From JAGTVG01 sp965365275 (lineage in GTDB: Bacteria > Bacteroidota > Bacteroidia > Cytophagales > Cyclobacteriaceae), in NCBI GenBank assembly GCA_965365275.1, contig CBDUBA010000043.1, forward strand, positions 1 to 31,651: a stretch of DNA of 31,651 nt, given 5' to 3'. Made by a program: the position numbers and the translations under genes. Shown piece after piece: positions 16,940 to 24,169 of this stretch (its first letter is position 1; every line of letters starts with the position of its first letter). Below the pieces are notes generated by a model. The model was not told the origin of the DNA. It was given only the letters and a program-made list of their open reading frames with translations, and did not search any database.

Positions 16940-18265
16940 ATGGTTGACCGTTTCAGGGAATTCATCAGGCAGAAAGATCTGTGCCACCACAAAGACAGGA
17001 TACTCGTGGCGGTCAGTGGAGGGGTGGATTCCGTTGTAATGCTTGACCTGTTTCTTAGAAACGGATATAAAACAGGTCTGGCCCACTGTAATTTTGGTTT
17101 AAGGGGTGATGAGTCGGAAGGCGATGAAGATTTTGTAAAGAAGCTTGCTGAAGAAAGGGGCTTGACCTGCTATATTGAGTATTTTGAGACTAAGAAGATG
17201 GCCTCAGATAAAGGGATTTCAACTCAAATGGCTGCACGTGAACTTAGGTATAACTGGTTTGAAGAGATCAGGTCAGGGGAAGGATATCACTATATCGCTA
17301 CGGGCCACAACTTCAACGACACGGTTGAGACTATGGTCTTCAATTTAATCAAAGGGACCGGCCTTAAGGGATTAACAGGGATACCCTCAAAATCCGGAAA
17401 TGTGATAAGACCGTTGTTGTTTGCCAGCCGGGAAGAAATAGAAGCTTATGCCTCTGAAAACAATTTAGACTTCCGGAACGACAGTTCAAATGCATCTGTA
17501 AAATACCACAGAAATTATATCCGGCATGAGATCCTTCCAGATTTCAGGCATGTTAATCCTGGATTTGACCTTACAGTTAGAAATACCCTTGAACGCCTGG
17601 CGGGTATTCAACGGTTTGTCAATGAACGACTGGAAGCAGACAAGGCATCTTATATGTTTGAAGAAGGAAAAGATATCTATTTGAAAAACGATTATTTCTT
17701 AAGGATCAATGAACCAGCATTATTATATGAAGTAATCAGTAAATATGGATTTAACTATGACCAGTGCGAATCTATTAACGCTGGCATGGGAAATGAAGCC
17801 GGAAAGGTCTTTTATTCAGAAGAATTTGCACTTAATATCGACAGGGATCACCTTATTATTAGCCCCAGGCAACAAGCTGAAGAGCGTTTTGAAATAAGTT
17901 TAAAAGATAAATTGCTGGTTACCGACAGGTTTAACCTGACATTTGAGATATTGGAAACTTCACCGGCAATGAGTCCTGACCACCATATTGCCTATCTGGA
18001 TCTGGAAAAGTTACATTTTCCGCTTGTTCTGAGAAACTGGGAAAAAGGGGACTGGTTCGTGCCATTGGGTATGAAAGGCAAAAAAAAGCTGAGTGATTTT
18101 ATGATAGATAAGAAAATTCCATTAAACTTGAAAAAAAGAATAATGGTCTTGCTTTCAAAGGGCTCAATTGTCTGGGTAGCCGGACACCGGATTGATGAAC
18201 GGTTCAGGATTGACAGCAAAACCAGAAAAATCTTAAAGATCATATTTCAGGAGCTGGATGATTAA
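16940..18265 (+). CDS. tilS: tRNA(Ile)-lysidine synthase TilS
   Basis: A 441-residue enzyme that adds lysine to C34 of tRNA-Ile(CAU), changing its codon reading from AUG to AUA. The PP-loop ATP pyrophosphatase motif is SGGVDS (residues 26-31). GLAHCNFGLRGDESEGDEDF and YIATGHNFNDTVETMVFNLIKGTGLKGLTGI are the family's core, and the C-terminal domain LRNWEKGDWFVPLGMKGKKKLSDFM completes it. The length matches full-size TilS. Its last 8 bp overlap the next gene. TAACTTTA just before the ATG is one mismatch from a -7 box, but is too close to claim. Confidence 0.95.
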   Translation: MVDRFREFIRQKDLCHHKDRILVAVSGGVDSVVMLDLFLRNGYKTGLAHCNFGLRGDESEGDEDFVKKLAEERGLTCYIEYFETKKMASDKGISTQMAARELRYNWFEEIRSGEGYHYIATGHNFNDTVETMVFNLIKGTGLKGLTGIPSKSGNVIRPLLFASREEIEAYASENNLDFRNDSSNASVKYHRNYIRHEILPDFRHVNPGFDLTVRNTLERLAGIQRFVNERLEADKASYMFEEGKDIYLKNDYFLRINEPALLYEVISKYGFNYDQCESINAGMGNEAGKVFYSEEFALNIDRDHLIISPRQQAEERFEISLKDKLLVTDRFNLTFEILETSPAMSPDHHIAYLDLEKLHFPLVLRNWEKGDWFVPLGMKGKKKLSDFMIDKKIPLNLKKRIMVLLSKGSIVWVAGHRIDERFRIDSKTRKILKIIFQELDD

Positions 18266-18776
18266 TCCTTTTAAAAAATCATATACTGCCAAGGAACTGA
18301 ATTTGTTCAGGTCACTTTCAAAGGTAAAGCCATTTGAACAGCTGAATTATGAGGAGATGGCCTTGTTTCTTCCGTTTCTTCATCTGCGACAATATAAAGA
18401 GGACGAGGTAGTTTTCTTTCGTAATGATCCAAGCAATGCATTTTACATTGTAAAGAGTGGTAAGGTTTCCCTGAATATTGATGTAAACAACCAGTTTGAG
18501 GTTTTAATGATCCTTAAATCTAGTGGTTTTTTTGGTCATAATGCATTTCTTGATGTGAGTTCGAGGATGTATACCGCTATAGTTATCAGTGAGATCGCCG
18601 AGCTTTATGTGCTTCCTAAAGTGAACATCATGGAGATCTTCGAAAGCCGGCCTAGAATTAAAGGAAAAATGATGACCAGCATAGCTGAATTATACAATGA
18701 ATTCAATAAAAAAATATTCGATACGTACCGTTCCTCATTAGGATTTTTTAATTTATCGGATACCTTCCAGAAATAG
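18258..18776 (+). CDS. Cyclic nucleotide-binding-domain protein without a DNA-binding domain
   Basis: A 172-residue protein made of a single Crp/Fnr-type cyclic nucleotide-binding beta roll (about 25-130). It includes EDEVVFFRNDPSNAFYIVKS and GKVSLNID followed by a helical C-terminus, but no helix-turn-helix, so it is not a classic transcription factor. The phosphate-binding cassette region FGHNAFLDVSSRMYTAIV lacks the usual G-E-x-A-L..R arrangement in strict form, so ligand binding is uncertain. It overlaps tilS by 8 bp and has an AGGAG 5 bp before its ATG, pointing to coupled translation. The function is unknown. Confidence 0.8.
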   Translation: MINPFKKSYTAKELNLFRSLSKVKPFEQLNYEEMALFLPFLHLRQYKEDEVVFFRNDPSNAFYIVKSGKVSLNIDVNNQFEVLMILKSSGFFGHNAFLDVSSRMYTAIVISEIAELYVLPKVNIMEIFESRPRIKGKMMTSIAELYNEFNKKIFDTYRSSLGFFNLSDTFQK

Positions 18777-18843
18777 TTATAAGATAGTTCACAAATGTTC
18801 TCAATTCCTTGCTTTTTGCCTAGATAATTAGGCCTTAATTGGC

Positions 18844-18851
18844 TAAATTTG
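18844..18851 (+). promoter_or_regulatory. Putative -7 promoter box for mdh
   Basis: TAAATTTG is a perfect TAnnTTTG box, 48 bp before the mdh ATG. A TTTG at 18815-18818 could be the -33 box, but the 25-bp spacing is longer than the usual 19-21 bp. Confidence 0.4.
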
Positions 18852-18899
18852 AGTACTATTTTTATTCTTACTTATTTTGAACTTTTAAATAAACTAATC

Positions 18900-19832
18900 A
18901 TGAAAATTACTGTAGTTGGTGCTGGGAATGTAGGAGCCACATCAGCCGATGTACTGGCTTATCGTGAAATCGCCAATGAAGTTGTCGTTGTTGACATCAA
19001 AGAAGGGTTAGCCGAAGGCAAAGGGCTTGATATCTGGCAGAAAGCCCCTATCGATCTGTATGACACCCGTACTGTGGGTGTAACTAATGATTATACCAAA
19101 ACCGCTGGCTCAGAGGTGGTTATTATTACATCAGGATTACCACGAAAACCTGGAATGAGTCGTGATGATTTAATAGAAACAAATGCTGGTATTGTGAAAA
19201 GTGTAACTGAAAATGTTATTAAGCATTCTCCTGAAGCCATAATTATCGTGGTTTCAAATCCTCTGGATGTTATGACTTACCAGGCACACCTTGTATCTAA
19301 AATGCCCAGGACAAAAGTGATGGGTATGGCCGGCATCCTGGATACAGCCAGGTACAGGGCATTTTTAGCTGAGGCGCTTAATGTTTCTCCTAAGGATATA
19401 CAGGCTATGATCATGGGTGGACATGGTGATACAATGGTCCCTCTACCTAGATATACGACTGTGGCAGGTATTCCTGTAACCGATTTGATCGATAAAGATA
19501 CACTGGATGCTATTGTGGAGAGAACAAAGAAAGGTGGCGGGGAACTGGTGAAATTGATGGGTACCTCTGCATGGTATGCACCAGGTTCAGCAGCTGCACA
19601 GATGGCAGAAGCCATTGTCCGTGATCAGAGAAGGGTATTTCCTGTTTGTGTCAAGTTGGAAGGTGAATTTGGCATTGATAACTGCTATCTTGGAACGCCT
19701 GTAATTCTAGGTAAGAATGGAATCGAAGAGATAATTGAACTTAAATTGAATGATGATGAGATGGCACTGTTGAAAACTTCTGAAGGACATGTAAGGGAAG
19801 TTATGGCAGTACTTGATCGCTTGAACGGCTAG
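18900..19832 (+). CDS. mdh: Malate dehydrogenase (LDH-like type)
   Basis: A 310-residue NAD-dependent malate dehydrogenase of the TCA cycle. MKITVVGAGNVGATSADV has the G-x-G-x-x-G NAD loop; GLPRKPGMSRDDL carries the substrate-specificity Arg that marks malate rather than lactate dehydrogenases; the catalytic His is in IMGGHGDTMVPL. The start is the ATG at 18900, since this Met opens the Rossmann strand; the 17 in-frame codons upstream have no family match. It is a single-gene unit with a promoter-like box ahead and a strong terminator behind. Confidence 0.95.
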   Translation: MKITVVGAGNVGATSADVLAYREIANEVVVVDIKEGLAEGKGLDIWQKAPIDLYDTRTVGVTNDYTKTAGSEVVIITSGLPRKPGMSRDDLIETNAGIVKSVTENVIKHSPEAIIIVVSNPLDVMTYQAHLVSKMPRTKVMGMAGILDTARYRAFLAEALNVSPKDIQAMIMGGHGDTMVPLPRYTTVAGIPVTDLIDKDTLDAIVERTKKGGGELVKLMGTSAWYAPGSAAAQMAEAIVRDQRRVFPVCVKLEGEFGIDNCYLGTPVILGKNGIEEIIELKLNDDEMALLKTSEGHVREVMAVLDRLNG

Positions 19833-19860
19833 ACCTGAAAGAATAAATTATACAATAAAT

Positions 19861-19902
19861 CCCGCCTTGATGTAATGATAGAACATCAGGCGGGTTTTTT
19901 TT
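19861..19902 (+). terminator. Rho-independent terminator after mdh
   Basis: CCCGCCTTGATGT (19861-19873) pairs with ACATCAGGCGGG (19883-19894): 12 base pairs with one bulged T, a 9-base loop, then eight T. It lies 28 bp after the mdh stop and separates mdh from the Moco leader. Confidence 0.95.
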
Positions 19903-19947
19903 GCTCAATTAATGACTTAAATCATATAACGCACAAAGCTTTTTTTT

Positions 19948-19955
19948 TAACTTTG
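19948..19955 (+). promoter_or_regulatory. Putative -7 promoter box for the Moco operon
   Basis: TAACTTTG is a perfect TAnnTTTG match. It would start the transcript near 19960, exactly at the first strand of the riboswitch closing stem. No clear TTTG -33 box was found 19-21 bp upstream. Confidence 0.5.
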
Positions 19956-19959
19956 TCCC

Positions 19960-20154
19960 GGTTATATCTCCGAGCTATTTTTTCTAAGGGACCTTTTCCT
20001 AAGAATCTCTGGCCGATGGGTTGATCTGGAAACGGCTCAGCCTCCCGAGTGCCCTGCTTTTGCAGGAAACGAATTGGAAAGGAGGATATATCAACGTAGT
20101 ATATCTTGATTGTCCTTCCAATTCATGTATTATTTTATTGACGGATATACTATG
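19960..20154 (+). promoter_or_regulatory. Moco-type riboswitch with start-codon-sequestering platform
   Basis: The leader of the Moco operon folds into a closed domain. P1 pairs TATATCTCC (19963-19971) with GGAGGATATA (20081-20090), with one bulged G; GAGC (19972-19975) can pair with GCTC (20035-20038). Inside are the blocks TGGCCG, GCCTCCCG and GGAAAGGAG, in the order I recall from the E. coli moaA Moco riboswitch (TGGCCG, GCCTCCCG, GGAAAGGTG). After it, GAATTGGAAAGGA (20071-20083) pairs with TCCTTCCAATTC (20113-20124), with GATATA/TATATC inside. CGTAGTATATC (20095-20105) pairs with GATATACTATG (20144-20154), which includes the mobB AUG. The structure is seen; the ligand class is inferred from location and recalled conserved blocks. 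Confidence 0.65.
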
Positions 20155-20715
20155 GGAAACATTCAAAAGTCATCTCACAACAATATTCTGACCATCTCAG
20201 GTACAGGCAGAAATGTGGGTAAGACTTCACTGGCCTGTCGTATTATTCGTAAGTTGGCAAAAACCCATAAGTTGACAGCAGTAAAAATATCATCTCATTT
20301 TCACAAAGTGGATTATCCCACTGCAATGTTTGAAAAGCCAGGTGCCTATTCCCTGTATAGGGAAAATAAACAAGACAGCGGCAAGGACAGTTCTAAAATG
20401 CTGGCCGCCGGGGCTGATTCCGTATATTATATCCAGACCAATGACATACATTTGAGCAAGGTATGGGAGAAATTGTCCGAATTAATTGGTGATGATGAAC
20501 CGGTCGTTATTGAGTCCGGAGGGCTCAGAGAATTGTTAGACCCGGGACTTTCGATCATTGTAACAAATCCGGAACGCAAGGATAGGAAGAACCAGAGAAG
20601 GTCTGTTGGTGAGGAGGTAGAAACAAGATTCGGGAAATTCGATCTTTTAATTAACAATATCTGCTTTGAAGGAGGCAGTTGGCAATTGAACAATATCAAA
20701 TATGACAGGATTTGA
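20152..20715 (+). CDS. mobB: MobB-like P-loop GTPase/ATPase of Moco biosynthesis
   Basis: A 187-residue protein resembling MobB, which assists in forming the guanine-dinucleotide form of the cofactor. The P-loop is SGTGRNVGKTS (16-26), then LTAVKISSHFHKVDYP, like the family's I-K-H-x-x-H strand, and a Walker-B-like VVIESGGLREL. The P-loop spacing (G-T-G-x-x-V-G-K-T) also recalls dethiobiotin synthetases. The ATG at 20152 is chosen because the domain starts 11 residues later and the leader model fits it; an in-frame ATG at 20125 and a TTG at 20110 lie within or next to leader structure. It overlaps moeA by 14 bp. The moco context is strong, the exact step less so. Confidence 0.75.
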   Translation: MGNIQKSSHNNILTISGTGRNVGKTSLACRIIRKLAKTHKLTAVKISSHFHKVDYPTAMFEKPGAYSLYRENKQDSGKDSSKMLAAGADSVYYIQTNDIHLSKVWEKLSELIGDDEPVVIESGGLRELLDPGLSIIVTNPERKDRKNQRRSVGEEVETRFGKFDLLINNICFEGGSWQLNNIKYDRI

Positions 20716-21874
20716 TGAAGCATATCAACTGATTCTATCCTTTGCTATAACAAGCGGGAAAGAAAAAGTGGATCTAAAGGATGCAAAAGGTAGGATATTG
20801 GCATCATCAGTAAATGCAGATGCGGATATGCCACCTTTCGATCGCTCTGCCATGGATGGATATGCCTGCAGGAGACAGGACCTGAATAAAAAATTGAAAG
20901 TAATTGAGGAGATACCGGCCGGATCATCTCCAATAAAAGAGATTAGTGAAGGTACCTGTTCAAAAATTATGACCGGGGCAGAAATACCCGTGGGTACTGA
21001 ATGTGTGGTAAAAGTGGAGGATTCAAAATCCCTGCCTGATAACTTTGTCGAATTTAACGTTACTGGAAATGTTAATAATATAAGGCGAAGAGGAGAAGAC
21101 CTCACAAGGGGGGATGTACTTATTGAAGAAGGCACAAAATTAGGTAATCAGCATATTGGATTACTGGCCATGACAGGATGTGTGGAACCGGAAGTCTATT
21201 GTCAGCCAAAAGTCGGTGTATTATCTACTGGTTCTGAACTCGTAAATGCTGTGGATACCCCTAAATCCTCAGGAATAAGGAATAGTAACGGACCGCAACT
21301 CATCGCTCAGCTTCAATCTCTCGGTATCGAAGCAAGAGACCTTGGAATTGTTGAGGATGATGAAGGATCCCTGAGAAATATCATTGAATCGAATCTGAAT
21401 GACCTGGATGTATTATTGGTCTCCGGTGGTGTTTCCATGGGGGACTATGATTTTGTTCCCGGAGTTATATCTGACCTTGGATTTGATATCAAACTTCATA
21501 AAATGAAAGTCAGGCCAGGGAAACCTCTGCTTTTTGCAGTCAGAGACCAGAAATCCGTTTTCGGACTGCCAGGCAATCCGGTTTCAACACTGGTGCAATT
21601 TGAGGTGATCATAAAACCATTTTTGCTGAAATTAATGGGGGCATCACGGTTGGATGACCGGATTAAAATCGAACTGGGTGAAGCGCTTGTACTAAATTCA
21701 TTACCATTGCGTTTTTTTGTACCGGTTAAGATAGAATCCGGACTGGCTTATCCATTGGAATATCATGGATCCGGACACCTGGCATCCTATTCGCAGGCGG
21801 ATGGTATAATGGAGATACCGGAAAATACAAGTCTGATTAAAAAGAAAGAACTCGTATATGTTAGACCCTTTTAG
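20702..21874 (+). CDS. moeA: Molybdopterin molybdenumtransferase MoeA
   Basis: A 390-residue enzyme that inserts molybdate into adenylylated molybdopterin. Diagnostic blocks are PPFDRSAMDGYACR (residues 44-57), IMTGAEIPVGTECVVKVED, VGVLSTGSELV, LLVSGGVSMGDYDFV and FGLPGNPVSTLVQFE, with a C-terminal beta domain (about 320-390). The length fits MoeA. It overlaps mobB at its start (14 bp) and moaA at its end (17 bp), consistent with strong translational coupling through the operon. Confidence 0.95.
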   Translation: MTGFDEAYQLILSFAITSGKEKVDLKDAKGRILASSVNADADMPPFDRSAMDGYACRRQDLNKKLKVIEEIPAGSSPIKEISEGTCSKIMTGAEIPVGTECVVKVEDSKSLPDNFVEFNVTGNVNNIRRRGEDLTRGDVLIEEGTKLGNQHIGLLAMTGCVEPEVYCQPKVGVLSTGSELVNAVDTPKSSGIRNSNGPQLIAQLQSLGIEARDLGIVEDDEGSLRNIIESNLNDLDVLLVSGGVSMGDYDFVPGVISDLGFDIKLHKMKVRPGKPLLFAVRDQKSVFGLPGNPVSTLVQFEVIIKPFLLKLMGASRLDDRIKIELGEALVLNSLPLRFFVPVKIESGLAYPLEYHGSGHLASYSQADGIMEIPENTSLIKKKELVYVRPF

Positions 21875-22658
21875 GCGGCGGATCAATTATTTGAGAATAT
21901 CGGTTACTGATAGATGCAATCTCCGATGCAGATATTGTATGCCTGAGAAAGGCATTAGATTCATGTCGGCGCGGGATATTTTATCCTTTGAAGAGATCTA
22001 TGACTTTGTGAAGGTGGCCGTTGATTCAGGGATACATAAAGTCCGTTTAACCGGAGGAGAACCGCTTGTTAGAAAGGGCATTGTCCAGTTGGTTGAAATG
22101 TTAGCTTCCATACCTGGCATAAAGGACCTCGGAATGACGACCAATGGAATATTGTTGAAACGATACGCCGTGGACCTTGCAAAAGCTGGCCTGGACCGGG
22201 TGAACATCAGTCTGGACAGCCTCGATGCTGGGAATTTTCATTATATCACCCGGGTGGGAAAACTTGAAAATGTATTGGATGGGATAAAATCTGCCCGGGA
22301 GGCCGGATTGAATCCAATGAAGATAAATTGTGTTGTCAAGGACCATGGATTAGACCAGAATGCTAAGAAGGTTAAAGAGTTTGGTAAAAAGAATGGAATG
22401 CAGGTCAGGTTTATCAAGGAAATGGACCTTGAATCTGGCGTTTTTTCCGTTGTAAAAGGTGGAGATGGCGGTAAATGTCATATCTGTAACCGTTTGAGGT
22501 TAACCTCTGATGGTTATCTCAAGCCCTGCCTTTTTAGTGAAGTGGGGTACAACATCCGGGAATACGGGTACAGGGAAGCACTTGAATTGGCTGTTGGTAA
22601 TAAGCCTGAAAGAGGATCTCTGAATAATATCAATAACTTTTATAACATCGGAGGATGA
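21858..22658 (+). CDS. moaA: GTP 3',8-cyclase MoaA, compact form
   Basis: A radical-SAM enzyme for the first Moco step. The SAM cluster motif is Cys20-x3-Cys24-x2-Cys27 in TDRCNLRCRYCMPEKG, the SAM-binding GGEP is at about 66-69, and the second cluster is Cys207-x2-Cys210-x13-Cys224 in CHICNRLRLTSDGYLKPC with the GTP-site R-L-R. It ends in Gly-Gly, as functional MoaA proteins do. At 266 residues it is about 60 shorter than usual: only about 16 residues separate VRFIKEMD from Cys207, where a longer insert is normal. All metal ligands are kept, so it is probably active rather than broken. Confidence 0.9.
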   Translation: MLDPFRRRINYLRISVTDRCNLRCRYCMPEKGIRFMSARDILSFEEIYDFVKVAVDSGIHKVRLTGGEPLVRKGIVQLVEMLASIPGIKDLGMTTNGILLKRYAVDLAKAGLDRVNISLDSLDAGNFHYITRVGKLENVLDGIKSAREAGLNPMKINCVVKDHGLDQNAKKVKEFGKKNGMQVRFIKEMDLESGVFSVVKGGDGGKCHICNRLRLTSDGYLKPCLFSEVGYNIREYGYREALELAVGNKPERGSLNNINNFYNIGG

Positions 22659-22660
22659 TC

Positions 22661-23125
22661 ATGTCAGAAAAGAAACTAAGTCATATTGACGAAACAGGTC
22701 GGGCCAATATGGTAGATGTAGGGAATAAACCCATACAGATAAGGATGGCAAAGGCAGAAGGCCGAATATTTGTCAAGACGGAAACACTGGATCTTGTGAA
22801 GAAAAATATGATCAAAAAGGGAGATGTACTCAGTGTTGCCGAGATCGCCGGGATCCAGGGAGCAAAGAATACTTCTTCTTTGATTCCATTATGCCATCCC
22901 TTGATGTTGTCTAAAGTGGATGTGAAAGCCTCCATTGAAAAGGATTCTGTTCTTGTAAAATCCACTGTTAAAACGACAGGACAGACAGGTGTTGAAATGG
23001 AAGCGTTGACAGGTGTAAGTGTAGCATTGCTGACAATATATGATATGTGCAAAGCAGTTGACAAAGAGATGAAGATAGGAGGAGTCAGGCTGGTTGAAAA
23101 GACAAAAGTTGATATCGATGAATAG
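22661..23125 (+). CDS. moaC: Cyclic pyranopterin monophosphate synthase MoaC
   Basis: A 154-residue enzyme that turns the MoaA product into cyclic pyranopterin monophosphate. Family blocks: SHIDETGRANMVDVG, AGIQGAKNTSSLIPLCHPL, TTGQTGVEMEALTGVS and TIYDMCKAVDKEMKI, holding the catalytic Asp128 and Lys131. The ATG at 22661 is preferred because GGAGG at 22650-22654 sits 6 bp upstream; the ATG at 22655 overlaps the moaA stop (ATGA) but would leave no space for that site. It overlaps the MOSC/mog gene by 8 bp. Confidence 0.95.
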   Translation: MSEKKLSHIDETGRANMVDVGNKPIQIRMAKAEGRIFVKTETLDLVKKNMIKKGDVLSVAEIAGIQGAKNTSSLIPLCHPLMLSKVDVKASIEKDSVLVKSTVKTTGQTGVEMEALTGVSVALLTIYDMCKAVDKEMKIGGVRLVEKTKVDIDE

Positions 23126-24053
23126 TAGCATAATAGTTGATTCGGTAAATATCTCAGATAGAAAGGGGATTGTAAAAAAACCTGTTGAGTCAATACGTTT
23201 AACCAGCACTGGAGTAGCTGACGATGCCCACCGGGGCCCCTGGCACAGGCAGGTGAGTATGCTTGGCGTGGAAAGCATCGAGAAATTCTCTAAAGATTCA
23301 GCCAGGGAATATGCCTATGGTGATTTTGCAGAGAATATTACCTCAAATGGGATGGAAGTGTTTAAAAGTGGCGTGTTTGATTACTTCATCAATGATGAAG
23401 TGGCCCTGGAAGTTACCCAGATAGGGAAAAAGTGCCATGGGGCAGGGTGCAGCATTTACAAAGAGGTTGGGAATTGTATTATGCCTAAGGAAGGTATTTT
23501 TCTTAGGGTGAGAAAGGAAGGAAGGTTAAAGCCAGGCGATTATCTGAACTATGTTCCAAAGATCTTTAAAGTAAAGATAATCACACTGAGTGACAGGGCC
23601 AGCCAGGGATATTACGAGGACAGGAGTGGCCCCAGGGTAAATCAACTTACCCGGGAGTTCTTCGAGAAAAATAACCGGAAGCATGATATACAGAATGTTA
23701 TCATCCCGGATGATGGTTCTGAACTAACCAGAGAAATTCAAAAAGGATTGGATATTAATGTTGATATCATTTTTACGACCGGAGGGACAGGTCTGGGACC
23801 AAGGGATATCACACCGGATGTGATCAAGCCAATGTTGGATAAGGAAATACCAGGCATTATGGAATTGATTCGCGTAAAATATGGAATGGAGAAGCCCAAT
23901 GCCTTACTTAGCCGGGGTGTTGCGGGCGTTATTGACAAAAGTCTTGTTTATACGATGCCTGGCAGTCCCAAGGCCATCCAGGAATATACCCATGAGATCT
24001 TCAACACGATAATGCACTCCATGCAGATGTTGCACGACATCAATGCACATTAG
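23118..24053 (+). CDS. MOSC domain fused to MogA/MoaB domain
   Basis: A 311-residue two-domain protein. Residues 1-145 are a MOSC domain with Cys106, Cys111 and Cys120 in GKKCHGAGCSIYKEVGNC; MOSC proteins handle sulfur on the cofactor. Residues 150-310 are a MogA/MoaB domain (IITLSDRASQGYYEDRSG, FTTGGTGLGPRDITPDV, YTMPGSPKAIQEYTHEI) that adenylylates molybdopterin before MoeA acts. The start is the ATG at 23118, because the MOSC domain begins at once; an upstream in-frame ATG at 23094 lies deeper in moaC. It is the last gene of the operon. The fusion is intact, with no frameshift. Confidence 0.9.
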   Translation: MNSSIIVDSVNISDRKGIVKKPVESIRLTSTGVADDAHRGPWHRQVSMLGVESIEKFSKDSAREYAYGDFAENITSNGMEVFKSGVFDYFINDEVALEVTQIGKKCHGAGCSIYKEVGNCIMPKEGIFLRVRKEGRLKPGDYLNYVPKIFKVKIITLSDRASQGYYEDRSGPRVNQLTREFFEKNNRKHDIQNVIIPDDGSELTREIQKGLDINVDIIFTTGGTGLGPRDITPDVIKPMLDKEIPGIMELIRVKYGMEKPNALLSRGVAGVIDKSLVYTMPGSPKAIQEYTHEIFNTIMHSMQMLHDINAH

Positions 24054-24169
24054 TAAAGATTCCCTAAGAATTATAAAATAACTTCGCAAACTAAAATTGA
24101 TTTTGACTTGCGATTTGAAGTGATTTTTCAGATCCGATTACATATCTTTCGAATTCAAACTTAAATAAC

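Noticed and set aside
19960..20090. The leader as a TPP, cobalamin or c-di-GMP riboswitch
   Set aside because: The C-T-G-A-G-A box of TPP and the B12 box are absent, and the gene context is Moco synthesis. A few bases such as TGATCTGG resemble TPP but the rest does not.
20110..20151. Upstream starts of mobB (TTG at 20110, ATG at 20125)
   Set aside because: They fall inside or next to the leader hairpin and add residues with no family match; the ATG at 20152 fits the domain and the switch model. The ATG at 20125 cannot be excluded.
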